Below, piece after piece: positions 5,560 through 11,505 of a stretch of 18,144 nucleotides of DNA. The position numbers were made by a program, and so were the translations under genes. This stretch comes from JAJPJQ01 sp036522615 (GTDB lineage: Bacteria; Desulfobacterota; Binatia; UBA9968): positions 1 to 18,144 of the forward strand of contig DATDFN010000162.1 of NCBI GenBank assembly GCA_036522615.1, given 5' to 3'. Within the stretch, counting starts at the first letter, position 1, and every line of letters begins with the position of its first letter. Below the pieces are notes generated by a model that saw nothing but the letters and a program-made list of their open reading frames with translations, had not been told where the DNA came from and ran no database searches.

Positions 5560-6095
5560 CGGCTACCTGCTTTTCTGCGCCGGAGCGGTTTTTCGCTTCT
5601 CTTCGCTGCCGCGCAAGATTCCGCGAGCGCGGCGTCGATGCGCTCCTCGGCGGCCTCTTCGCCCGCGCCCGTCACTTCGGCGATCTCGCGAACCAGCAGG
5701 CGGCGCGCTCGCTCCAGCGTCCCGCCGTCGTTCGACGTGAGCCGGTTAAGCCCGCGCAACGCCGTCAGCGACACGATCAACTCGGCCAGGTCGAGCGCCG
5801 ACCCGGAGGCGAACAGCTTCAAATTATCGGCGCTGCGCTGTTTCCCATTCGCGGAGGCGGCGGCGGGCTTTCTGAGCCGCGCGAGCACAGCGACGATCCC
5901 GGATTCGTCGAGCAGCCGGCGGATACCTTCCGGAGCCTGGCCGAACGGCACGAACAACTCGGCGCCGCCCCGGCCGAGCGGGATGAAATGGTGAAAGTCC
6001 GTGCGCTCGCCGTCGATCACTTTCGTGACGACGTCGCCGATCAGGCACGGGCCTTGATGCGGGTAACTGACTTTACTGCCGACGCTAAGCCGCAT
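5556..6095 (-). CDS. CarD/CdnL-family transcription regulator (RNA polymerase-interacting)
   Basis: A 179-residue protein. Residues 1-67 (VGSKVSYPHQGPCLIGDVV..., FIPLGRGGAELFVP, RRLLDESGI) match the CarD/CdnL/TRCF RNA-polymerase-interacting domain: a 'yP.hG...I' opening followed by a strand-rich Tudor-like fold. The C-terminal part (TLERARRLLVREIAEVTG, then EERIDAAL) matches the helical DNA-binding half of CarD. CdnL/CarD proteins bind the beta lobe and stabilise open complexes at housekeeping promoters. This copy is longer than CdnL (about 160 residues), with a diverged, Ala-rich linker and a basic tail, so it may be a paralogue rather than the essential one. GGAGG precedes the ATG at 6095. 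It overlaps the next gene by four bases, and a terminator at 6139-6170 insulates it from TM2 upstream. Confidence 0.85.
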   Translation of the reverse strand: MRLSVGSKVSYPHQGPCLIGDVVTKVIDGERTDFHHFIPLGRGGAELFVPFGQAPEGIRRLLDESGIVAVLARLRKPAAASANGKQRSADNLKLFASGSALDLAELIVSLTALRGLNRLTSNDGGTLERARRLLVREIAEVTGAGEEAAEERIDAALAESCAAAKRSEKPLRRRKAGSR

Positions 6096-6138
6096 TGAAG
6101 TCCTCCATAGAGAACGGGACGACCGTATTCGCGGCCGT

Positions 6139-6170
6139 AAAACAAAAGGCGGTTACCCTGAGGGACCGCC
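6139..6170 (-). terminator. Rho-independent terminator of the TM2 gene
   Basis: On the minus strand GGCGGT (revcomp of 6165-6170) pairs with ACCGCC (revcomp of 6148-6153), with an inner CCC/GGG pairing, followed by TTTTGTTTT. It lies about 85 bases after the TM2 stop at 6254 and just before the CarD-like gene, separating the two transcripts. Confidence 0.8.
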
Positions 6171-6253
6171 TCCGCAAATCCCGGTGCGCTCGCGGGCGGC
6201 GCTGTCAGAGCAAGCCGAGATTCCTTGCAAATATTGTAGCAGGGGCCGGCGAT

Positions 6254-6637
6254 TTAGGAAAGAGGCGCGCGACTCGGTGGGTTCGGCGATCCATTGCCGT
6301 ACTTCTCGTTGAATTCTTCCTGCGTCATGGCGAGGAGCAGGATGCCCTCGATGAAGCCGACGACGGCCGGGACGGCCGTCCAGAAGAAAATCGCGTAGAC
6401 GACGCCCCAGCCGATCTGGCCGAGGTAGAACTTGTGGACGCCGAGGCCGCCGAGGATGAGCGCGAGCAGCCCGGCGAGGAGCTTGCTCTTGCCGTTGGGC
6501 GCGATGCCGGCCCAGGCGTTCGGCGGCGGGAGCTGGCGCACGCCGCACTTGGGGCAGATCTCGGCTTTCGCCTTGATGATCGCGCCGCATTCGGAGCAGA
6601 ACTTCTCGTCGGCGGCTTTCTGCTGCGCTTCGGTCAT
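6254..6637 (-). CDS. Zinc-ribbon plus TM2-domain membrane protein
   Basis: A 127-residue protein. The N-terminus is a zinc ribbon with C14, C17, C28 and C31 (FCSECG...EICPKCG). A Pro-rich linker is followed by a TM2 domain: LLAGLLALILGGLGVHKFYLG, a helix, the conserved G.HKFYLGQ turn, and a second helix (VVYAIFFWTAVPAVVGFIEG), ending LLLAMTQEEFNEKYG. This is a standard bacterial layout of the TM2 family, which are small inner-membrane proteins of unknown activity; the ribbon faces the cytoplasm. The start ATG at 6637 is required for the ribbon; no clear ribosome site precedes it. A scrap of a second copy lies at 2046-2129. It has its own terminator at 6139-6170. Confidence 0.92.
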   Translation of the reverse strand: MTEAQQKAADEKFCSECGAIIKAKAEICPKCGVRQLPPPNAWAGIAPNGKSKLLAGLLALILGGLGVHKFYLGQIGWGVVYAIFFWTAVPAVVGFIEGILLLAMTQEEFNEKYGNGSPNPPSRAPLS

Positions 6638-6958
6638 GATTCTACGCTATCATCTCGGCGGGCCGAGCCCAAACTGCGCGCCGCGCGGGGCAGCGTAATG
6701 AAAATTTTTCTTGACTCGCGCGCGCGACGGGTTCATCCTGGGTGCGGGAGGGCTTTGCTTGATGCGCAAACGAATCGGGAGACGATGGCTTTGTCTGAAC
6801 CTGATTTCAAACGCTCACAGTCCGTTCCGCTTGACGCGCGCGCTGGCGCGTGAATGGCGCCCGCGCCGCTGGCGCATCGATAAATAAACCCGCCGCCACC
6901 CCTGCTTCATCTCCCCTCGCCGGGGAGCGAGAGGGGGCAATTTTCCCCGGAGGCATCG
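6638..6958. other. Divergent intergenic region, no gene seen
   Basis: This 321-base region lies between the divergent TM2 and PYG-protein genes. I see only short open frames without coding character. Notable parts are a TTGACT at 6711-6716 with a poor -10 partner (CATCCT) 17 bases on, a GC-rich inverted repeat around 6835-6850, and the CTCCCC/GGGGAG palindrome at 6911-6927 just before the ribosome site (GGAGG, 6949-6953) of the next gene. Confidence 0.5.
6911..6927. repeat. GC-rich interspersed palindrome (CTCCCC...GGGGAG), second copy
   Basis: CTCCCC (6911-6916) pairs with GGGGAG (6922-6927) across TCGCC; GAGAGGGGGCAATTTTCCCC follows. It has the same arms as the element at 2207-2227 and also lies about 30 bases before a start codon, so it would fold in the 5' leader of the gene at 6959. 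Confidence 0.4.
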
Positions 6959-7366
6959 ATGAAAAAATACATGGCTTCGTGCGTCCTCGCGTCCGCGGTG
7001 CTGCTTCTCTTCGCCGGTGCCGCCGCCGCGCAGTACGGCGCGCAGCCGTACGGGTCGCCCGCGCCCTACGGCCAGCCGCAGCCCTACGGATCGACGATGC
7101 AGCCCGGCGGCATGATGCCGGCTTCGGTCTTTGCCGGCCTCGTCGCCGCGTACGAGGAATACGCCCGCTATTCCAGCAGCAGGGGCGTGGCGCTGACGCC
7201 GCGCGAAATCGTGGCACGTAACTATGGCGTCCAGTATTCGCAGCTAAGTCCGGACCGGCTGCGCGTCGTCTTTCTTCCGAACCCGCCGACCGGCGTCGGT
7301 GGCAACGTCGCCTACGTCGTCGATCTCACGACGTTCCAGATCGTGGAGCGGACGTTCGGGCGGTAA
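6959..7366 (+). CDS. Secreted hypothetical protein with Pro-Tyr-Gly repeats
   Basis: A 135-residue protein with a clear signal peptide (MKKYMASCVLASAVLLLFAG, cleaved near AAAAQ). The mature N-terminus is a short low-complexity stretch of PYG/QPYG/APYG units (about residues 25-50). A small folded domain follows: FAGLVAAYEEYARYSSSRG, then PREIVARNYGVQYSQLSPDRL and VVFLPNPP...VAYVVDLTTFQIVER. I know no domain that fits. GGAGG precedes the ATG with good spacing. It is probably periplasmic or surface-associated; the PYG units might mediate self-association or wall contact, which is only a guess. It converges on the zinc-ribbon gene with 11 bases between, and no terminator is visible. Confidence 0.78.
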   Translation: MKKYMASCVLASAVLLLFAGAAAAQYGAQPYGSPAPYGQPQPYGSTMQPGGMMPASVFAGLVAAYEEYARYSSSRGVALTPREIVARNYGVQYSQLSPDRLRVVFLPNPPTGVGGNVAYVVDLTTFQIVERTFGR

Positions 7367-7377
7367 ACACAGCGCGG

Positions 7378-7602
7378 TCAGATGAGAAACGGGTCGCCGT
7401 TTTTCTCTATCCGGTAGCCGATGATTTTGTGCCAGCGCTCGCCGGGGAGCGATCTTTTCCCGGCAACGATGCCCGGGGAATGATCGCACTTGGGGCAGCG
7501 CTTCAGCTTCGCCGCGGCGGCGGCGCTTTCGCGCTCGCACAACGCTAATTCGAAAACGCTCGCGCAGCTCCGGCATCGGAAAGTCCAAATTCCCGTATCC
7601 AT
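7378..7602 (-). CDS. Small zinc-ribbon protein (intact copy)
   Basis: A 74-residue protein starting at the ATG at 7602 (GGGAG just before it): MDTGIWTFRCRSCASVFELAL, a linker, CPKC (C36, C39), and a closing WHKIIGYRIEKNGDPFLI. The two CxxC pairs (C10/C13 and C36/C39) form a typical zinc ribbon of the kind found in small regulatory or nucleic-acid-associated proteins. It is the full-length relative of the shortened copy at 4252-4395. The family looks familiar from uncultured Rokubacteria- and Deltaproteobacteria-like genomes, but its role is not known to me. Upstream lies a 317-base gene-free stretch. It converges on the PYG protein. Confidence 0.78.
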   Translation of the reverse strand: MDTGIWTFRCRSCASVFELALCERESAAAAAKLKRCPKCDHSPGIVAGKRSLPGERWHKIIGYRIEKNGDPFLI

Positions 7603-7831
7603 GCTCCCGAATATGCTCCGCGCCGCGGAATACACAAGGTTTTTTGCCGAATCGTAACAAACAGTTCACGGGAACGACACGTTCGAGGCGCGCAGAGCGC
7701 TAAAATACGCGTTCGTCTCCCCTTTTTTTATCGAATCATGCGGCGTAAGCGCTCCGCTCATCCGCCGTTCGTGCAGCTCTAAAGCCTGCTGCGCCCCCTT
7801 CCCTCCCCTTTTCCCGAAAATTGTGTGTCAC

Positions 7832-7851
7832 ACTGCGACATACTGCGACAT
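7832..7851. repeat. Perfect tandem 10-mers (ACTGCGACAT x2), possible operator
   Basis: ACTGCGACAT is repeated directly at 7832-7841 and 7842-7851, one helical turn apart, and abuts the palindrome GTGTGTCACAC. The pair sits 18 bases upstream of the -35 box at 7869, where an activator or repressor would bind. The 10-base phasing puts both copies on the same face of the DNA. Confidence 0.6.
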
Positions 7852-7868
7852 TTCGGCGGATATTTTTA

Positions 7869-7897
7869 TTGATCGACCTCGAGTTTAGGTTCACAAT
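7869..7897 (+). promoter_or_regulatory. Candidate promoter of the terminase-like gene
   Basis: TTGATC (7869-7874) and CACAAT (7892-7897) are separated by 17 bases; each matches four of six sigma-70 consensus positions. A start near 7904 would leave a leader of about 16 bases holding the ribosome site AAGGAG. Confidence 0.45.
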
Positions 7898-7919
7898 CTG
7901 CGGCTAAAGGAGAACAATT

Positions 7920-8465
7920 ATGCCGAAACGAATGGCGAAGAAAAAAAGGCCTGGCGTTCAGCGGCCGAAATCCCCGGGCGTCACGCGCGCCGAGATCCAC
8001 GCGCTGTTCAACGACGTGGAGAACCCGAAGCAGCGGGCGTTTCTAGCCGCTTACGTGAAGACCAAGCGGACGCTCGCAGCCTCGGCGCTCACGGGCGTAT
8101 CGCGCGAGACGCATTACTACTGGCTCAAGAGCGACCCGCAGTACTGCGAGCACTGGCGCCGCGCGCGCAAGATGCTGGGCGACATGGTCGAGGAGGAGGT
8201 GATGCGGCGCGCGGTCGACGGCTACAAGAAGCCGGTCGTCCATCAGGGAAAAGTCACGGACCGATACAAGAACTATTCCGACCGGCTCGCGGTTTTTCTG
8301 CTGAAGCATCTCAAGCCCGAGGTCTACAACGTGCGGCAGCGCGAGCCCGAGATCGGCGGACCGACGCACATCACTATCACCGTCAAGCGCCCCGACGAGC
8401 CGAAGCCCGGGCCCGCGAACGAGCCGACGACGATCTCGCTGCCGATTCCCGAGAAAAAAGAATAG
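7920..8465 (+). CDS. Phage terminase small subunit-like HTH protein (orphan)
   Basis: A 181-residue protein. A Lys/Arg-rich head is followed by PKQRAFLAAYVKTKRTLAAS and LTGVSRETHYYWLKSDPQY (36-75), which is the helix-turn-helix opening of phage terminase small subunits. Then comes the helical oligomerisation part: LGDMVEEEVMRRAVDGYKKP and NYSDRLAVFLLKHLKPEVYN (86-137). The YSD..a.FLLK...P..Y motif is characteristic of that group. In phages the small subunit recognises packaging DNA and partners with a large ATPase. No large subunit, portal or capsid gene is near. The gene stands alone between chromosomal genes, with a strong ribosome site (AAGGAG) and its own promoter region with repeats. It may be a domesticated DNA-binding regulator or the last trace of a prophage. 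The C-terminal Pro-rich tail (from about 150) is probably unstructured. Confidence 0.75.
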   Translation: MPKRMAKKKRPGVQRPKSPGVTRAEIHALFNDVENPKQRAFLAAYVKTKRTLAASALTGVSRETHYYWLKSDPQYCEHWRRARKMLGDMVEEEVMRRAVDGYKKPVVHQGKVTDRYKNYSDRLAVFLLKHLKPEVYNVRQREPEIGGPTHITITVKRPDEPKPGPANEPTTISLPIPEKKE

Positions 8466-9005
8466 CTAGACGCCGAGCTTTCGCCTGCCCTCTTCCAGCA
8501 CTTCGGCGAAGCGCGCTTCGAGCGCTGCGTTGACGCGCGGGCAGTTGGCGACGACGGCGGCGGCCCAGTCGAGATACTCCTTGCGGCGCGCGACGTCCCA
8601 CATCGTCGGCGGCGAGTGCGTCACGTCGACGACGTTGGCGATCTTGTCGCCGAGCTTGATCAGCACGGCGTCGGCCGCGAGGCCGTTCGCGTGGTCGATC
8701 TGGAGGCGCTTGCGCTCCGCCTTGCGCAGCGACTTGTCGTCGCTCACCGCCTCGACGAGCGCGCGCACGCGCGCCCCGAAGGCGGCCTCGAGCTCGGCGG
8801 GCGTCGTCTCGGTGTCCTCGAGTGTGTCGTGGAGGATTGCCGCGGCGAGAATCTCGGCATCGCTCACGCCGCCGACATCGGCCAGGAGCATCGCGACCGC
8901 GAGCGGATGATTGACGTACGGCGACGACTCTTCGTCCTTGCGCTTCTGCAGGCGGTGCTTGCGCGCGGCGAAATCCGCGGCGCGGAGTAAAAGCGGCGGT
9001 TCCAT
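8466..9005 (-). CDS. MESH1-type HD hydrolase (SpoT-like (p)ppGpp phosphohydrolase domain)
   Basis: A 179-residue protein, the same length as animal MESH1 and the small bacterial hydrolases. The metal ligands and catalytic pair appear in order: KHR (residues 16-18), PYVNHP (H33), AAILHDTLEDT (H59, D60, E63, D64) and LIKLGDKIANV (D120). Spacing is that of the HD domain of RelA/SpoT enzymes. Enzymes of this type remove the 3'-pyrophosphate of (p)ppGpp; MESH1 also acts on NADPH. No synthetase, TGS or ACT domain is attached, so it is a hydrolase-only small alarmone hydrolase, with activity inferred from the intact motifs. The stop codon directly abuts the stop of the convergent terminase-like gene without any spacer. 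The region upstream is shared with the radical SAM gene. Confidence 0.88.
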   Translation of the reverse strand: MEPPLLLRAADFAARKHRLQKRKDEESSPYVNHPLAVAMLLADVGGVSDAEILAAAILHDTLEDTETTPAELEAAFGARVRALVEAVSDDKSLRKAERKRLQIDHANGLAADAVLIKLGDKIANVVDVTHSPPTMWDVARRKEYLDWAAAVVANCPRVNAALEARFAEVLEEGRRKLGV

Positions 9006-9165
9006 GGGCGAATTCTCGCGGGCGGCGCGGCGATTGTCAAACTGCCGCCCCGGCTGACGGCGCGCTCGACACGCCGCGCGCGAAAGCTTCGGTTTTCGCT
9101 CCTTCGCCGAAGGGTTCGCTTGAGTCTCGATGCGCGTTCTGTTAGCTTTTTTTTACCTCGGCGCC

Positions 9166-10161
9166 ATGAACTTTCCTTCGCATCTCGCCCGCCGCTGGGG
9201 CGGCAAGCGTTATCATTCGCTCAATCGGGCGCTGAAGGATACCTTCAACGCGCGCGTGCATAAAGTCGGCATCCGCATGGACTTCACCTGCCCCAACCGC
9301 GACGGCACGGTCGCGGTCGGCGGCTGCATCTACTGCAACAACGCAAGCCACACGCCGCAGGGGTTTCGCGCCGGAACGTCGGTCACCGAGCAGCTCGCGC
9401 AGGGCGCGGCGGCGCTCAAGCGCCGCCACCGCGCGGAGAAGTTCATCGCGTATTTCCAGAGCTACTCGAACACCTACGGGCCGCGAGAAAAACTCTCGCG
9501 CCTCTATCGCGAGGCGCTCGCGTTTCCCGGCGTCGCCGGCCTCGCCGTCTCCACGCGGCCGGACTGCGTGCCGGACGACGTGCTCGATCTCCTCGCGGAG
9601 CTCTCGCGTGAGACCCATCTCTGGCTCGAGATGGGGCTCGAATCGATGCACGACAAAACGCTGCGCTGGGTCAACCGCGGCCACGATCTGAAAGATTTTG
9701 TGGATGCGGTCGCGCGCGCGAAATCGCGCGGGCTCCGCGTTTGCGCGCATCTGATCCTCGGCTTTCCGAGCGAGACGCGCGGCGAGATGCTGGAGGCCGC
9801 AACGCTCTTCAACGCGCTCGGCGTCGACGGCGTCAAGCTGCACAACCTCCATATCATCCGCGACACCGCGCTCGCGGAGATGTATCTGCGCGAGCCCTTC
9901 CCGCTGATGTCGCGCGAAGAGTACGCCGACCTCGTGGTCGATTTTCTCGAACGGCTTTCGCCCGACATTCTCATCCATCGCCTTTCCGGCGAGACCTACC
10001 GCGCGCTCACCGTCGCGCCGGAATGGTCGATCGACAAGATCGGCACGCACAACGCGATCCAGCGCGTGCTCGAGGCGCGCGACGCGTGGCAGGGAAGATT
10101 GTTCGATGAACCTTCGAGCCCCGCGCCGCGAGCTTCGAGTCGGGCGGAGGCGCAGACGTGA
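9166..10161 (+). CDS. Radical SAM protein, YhcC/YtqA family (TIGR01212-type)
   Basis: A 331-residue protein from the ATG at 9166; an ATG at 9130 would add 12 residues without similarity to the family. The N-terminus WGGKRYHSLN and CPNRDGTVAVGGCIYCNN (C42, C54, C57) is the family's iron-sulphur site, in which the first two cysteines are set further apart than the usual CX3CX2C. Downstream are FIAYFQSYSNTYGP, AVSTRPDC, WLEMGLESMHDKTL and LRVCAHLILGFPSET, all diagnostic for YhcC/YtqA proteins, and the closing WSIDKIGTHNAIQ. The family is widespread. I recall no firmly established reaction for it, though a role in RNA or small-molecule modification has been proposed. Its last codons overlap a GTG start of the next gene by four bases (GTGA), so the pair is translationally coupled. 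Confidence 0.92.
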   Translation: MNFPSHLARRWGGKRYHSLNRALKDTFNARVHKVGIRMDFTCPNRDGTVAVGGCIYCNNASHTPQGFRAGTSVTEQLAQGAAALKRRHRAEKFIAYFQSYSNTYGPREKLSRLYREALAFPGVAGLAVSTRPDCVPDDVLDLLAELSRETHLWLEMGLESMHDKTLRWVNRGHDLKDFVDAVARAKSRGLRVCAHLILGFPSETRGEMLEAATLFNALGVDGVKLHNLHIIRDTALAEMYLREPFPLMSREEYADLVVDFLERLSPDILIHRLSGETYRALTVAPEWSIDKIGTHNAIQRVLEARDAWQGRLFDEPSSPAPRASSRAEAQT

Positions 10162-11060
10162 ACGGCCATCTGCATTTGATCCAATCGGTGCTGCCCGCGA
10201 CCGTCGACCTCCGCGTGACGATTCCGGAAAGCCATCCGTCGGCGCGCAACCTCGGCGCGGAACGCTCCGGCTCGGGCACGATCGTCGATCCCGCAGGCTA
10301 TATTCTGACCGTGCACTACATCACCGTCGGCGCGCGCTCGATCGTCGTCACGACCGCCGACGGCGAGGAGCTTCCCGGCACGCTTGCGGCCGACGATCAG
10401 GAGAGCGGCCTCGCATTGGTGAAAGTCCCCGGCAGCGATCTGCCCTTTCTCAAGCCGGCGCCGCCGGAGACCATCCAGCTCGGCGCGCCCGCGCTCATCG
10501 TCGCGAGCGCCGGCGAAGGCCAGCGCCGCACAAGCGGCGGATACGTCACCTCGTTCGAGGGCTATGACGGCCACTGGGAATACATGCTGGAGAAAAGCAT
10601 TCGCTTGACCGCGCCGAATCCCGGCACGGGCGGCGGCGCGCTGGTCGATTTCTCCGGTAGGCTGATGGGGGTCGTGTCGCTCAATCTCGGCGAGATCGCC
10701 AAATGCACGCTCGCGATCCCGATCGAGCTCTATCTGAAATACGAGTCGGAATTGAAGCAGTACGGGCGCGTGCGCAGCCGCCCGCCGCGGCCGTGGCTTG
10801 GCATCTACCCGCAGCATATGGGCGGCCACGTCGTGATCGCGGGGCTCGTTCCCGGCGGGCCGGGCGAGCAGAGCGGTCTCAAAGAGGGCGATATTATCGT
10901 GAAAGTCGAGACGCAGGAGATCCGCTCGCGCGCGGAGCTCTACCGCGAGTTATGGAAGAAGCGGCCCGGTGAGAGCATCGCCGTCCGCATCCTGCGCGAG
11001 GAAGAATCTTTAGAACTGGCGGTGGTCGGCGCCGATCGGCGCGCGCGCTACGGCGGCTAA
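10158..11060 (+). CDS. HtrA-like PDZ protein with degenerate protease triad (pseudoprotease)
   Basis: A 300-residue protein. Residues 30-190 have the trypsin-like fold of the HtrA/DegP group: GSGTIVDPAGYILT, then LALVKV and GGGALVDFSGRLMGVVS. Residues 213-295 form one PDZ domain (PWLGIYPQ, SGLKEGDIIVKV). The catalytic residues are replaced. The usual TNNHV is TVHYI (the aligned position is Tyr54, with His53 one place off). The Asp of sDLALLK is Gly84 (ESGLALVK). The Ser of GNSGGPL is Gly158 (GTGGGAL). It therefore cannot act as a serine protease and is more likely a binding or scaffold protein. No signal peptide or anchor is present, so it is probably cytoplasmic, unlike normal HtrA. It starts at a GTG overlapping the radical SAM stop, suggesting a joint role. 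It ends overlapping the convergent gene by four bases. Confidence 0.88.
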   Translation: MNGHLHLIQSVLPATVDLRVTIPESHPSARNLGAERSGSGTIVDPAGYILTVHYITVGARSIVVTTADGEELPGTLAADDQESGLALVKVPGSDLPFLKPAPPETIQLGAPALIVASAGEGQRRTSGGYVTSFEGYDGHWEYMLEKSIRLTAPNPGTGGGALVDFSGRLMGVVSLNLGEIAKCTLAIPIELYLKYESELKQYGRVRSRPPRPWLGIYPQHMGGHVVIAGLVPGGPGEQSGLKEGDIIVKVETQEIRSRAELYRELWKKRPGESIAVRILREEESLELAVVGADRRARYGG

Positions 11061-11422
11061 TCGTCTCCGCCGACTTTTTGGATTTCGCCTTTTCCGGTGA
11101 CTTTAACGGAATGGGCGGGCGTATAAGCGTCGGGCTCGTACTTGATCATCGCTTTGTCGGTCTGCTGCAGATCCTTCAATTTGATCTTGCTGCCGTCCCT
11201 CTCGATGTCGGTATTCTCGTCGACGCCGACGACCTCTTCGCGGACCTTGCCCTTGCGCTCGACCTGAAAGGTGATCGTCCGCTGGCCGACCGCGCTGATC
11301 ACGCCCTCGACCTCGACATCTTTCGCCTTCGCCTTCTTTTCTTTTTCTTCCTGCGCGAACAGCGAGCCCGCAAATCCCGCGAACACGAGCGAAAAAATCA
11401 CGAGCCATTTAGCAGTGTGCAT
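11057..11422 (-). CDS. Small secreted hypothetical protein (DUF5666-like beta fold possible)
   Basis: A 121-residue protein with a signal peptide (MHTAKWLVIFSLVFAGFAGS, cleaved near FAQ), then a highly charged stretch (EEKEKKAKAKD) and a small beta-rich domain: VEVEGVISAVGQRTITFQV, then GVDENTDIERDG, KLKDLQQTDKAMIKYEPDAY and SVKVTGKGEI. The pattern 'G.I..V....i.v......v.....T.i...g..i...dl..Gd.v.v.y' is that of the small OB-like periplasmic proteins annotated as DUF5666; this is an inference from the pattern. A strong AGGGGGG lies just before the ATG at 11422, and a candidate promoter lies at 11463-11491, so it is transcribed on its own rather than with the kinase operon. Its stop overlaps the stop of the convergent PDZ gene. 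The function is unknown. Confidence 0.78.
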   Translation of the reverse strand: MHTAKWLVIFSLVFAGFAGSLFAQEEKEKKAKAKDVEVEGVISAVGQRTITFQVERKGKVREEVVGVDENTDIERDGSKIKLKDLQQTDKAMIKYEPDAYTPAHSVKVTGKGEIQKVGGDD

Positions 11423-11462
11423 CGATCCCCCCTTGGCGGTTTCCCGTTTGAAACGTCACTGG

Positions 11463-11491
11463 AAAGTATCCAAAGATCCGAACGGAGTCAA
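11463..11491 (-). promoter_or_regulatory. Candidate promoter of the small secreted protein gene
   Basis: On the minus strand TTGACT (11486-11491) is followed after exactly 17 bases by TACTTT (11463-11468), placing the start about 34 bases before the ATG at 11422. The -35 box is near consensus and the -10 is weaker. Confidence 0.4.
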
Positions 11492-11505
11492 GACGAGCAG
11501 CGTGA

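Larger units (their letters stand above)
7603..7919. other. Divergent intergenic region rich in short repeats
   Basis: This 317-base region has no convincing gene. It is richer in A/T than its surroundings, with T7 and T5 runs near 7724-7731 and 7863-7867. Its right half holds an interrupted palindrome GTGTG-T-CACAC (about 7823-7833), the tandem 10-mers at 7832-7851 and the promoter at 7869-7897. Its left half must hold any promoter for the zinc-ribbon gene, but no clear boxes are seen. Confidence 0.5.

Noticed and set aside
6699..6853. 51-codon plus-strand frame beginning MKIFLDSRARRVHPG
   Set aside because: It has no ribosome site, no recognisable motif and unusual composition; it is treated as intergenic.
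7832..7851. Possible CRISPR or attachment site from the tandem 10-mers
   Set aside because: There are only two units without spacers, and no integrase, cas gene or second attachment copy was seen.
9101..9113. Palindrome CCTTCG-C-CGAAGG between the HD hydrolase and radical SAM genes
   Set aside because: It is short, has no adjacent T-run and no promoter boxes in register; it could be chance in GC-rich DNA.
9142..10050. 302-codon minus-strand frame opposite the radical SAM gene
   Set aside because: It is antisense to a gene with all its family motifs, and its composition is typical of shadow frames in GC-rich DNA.
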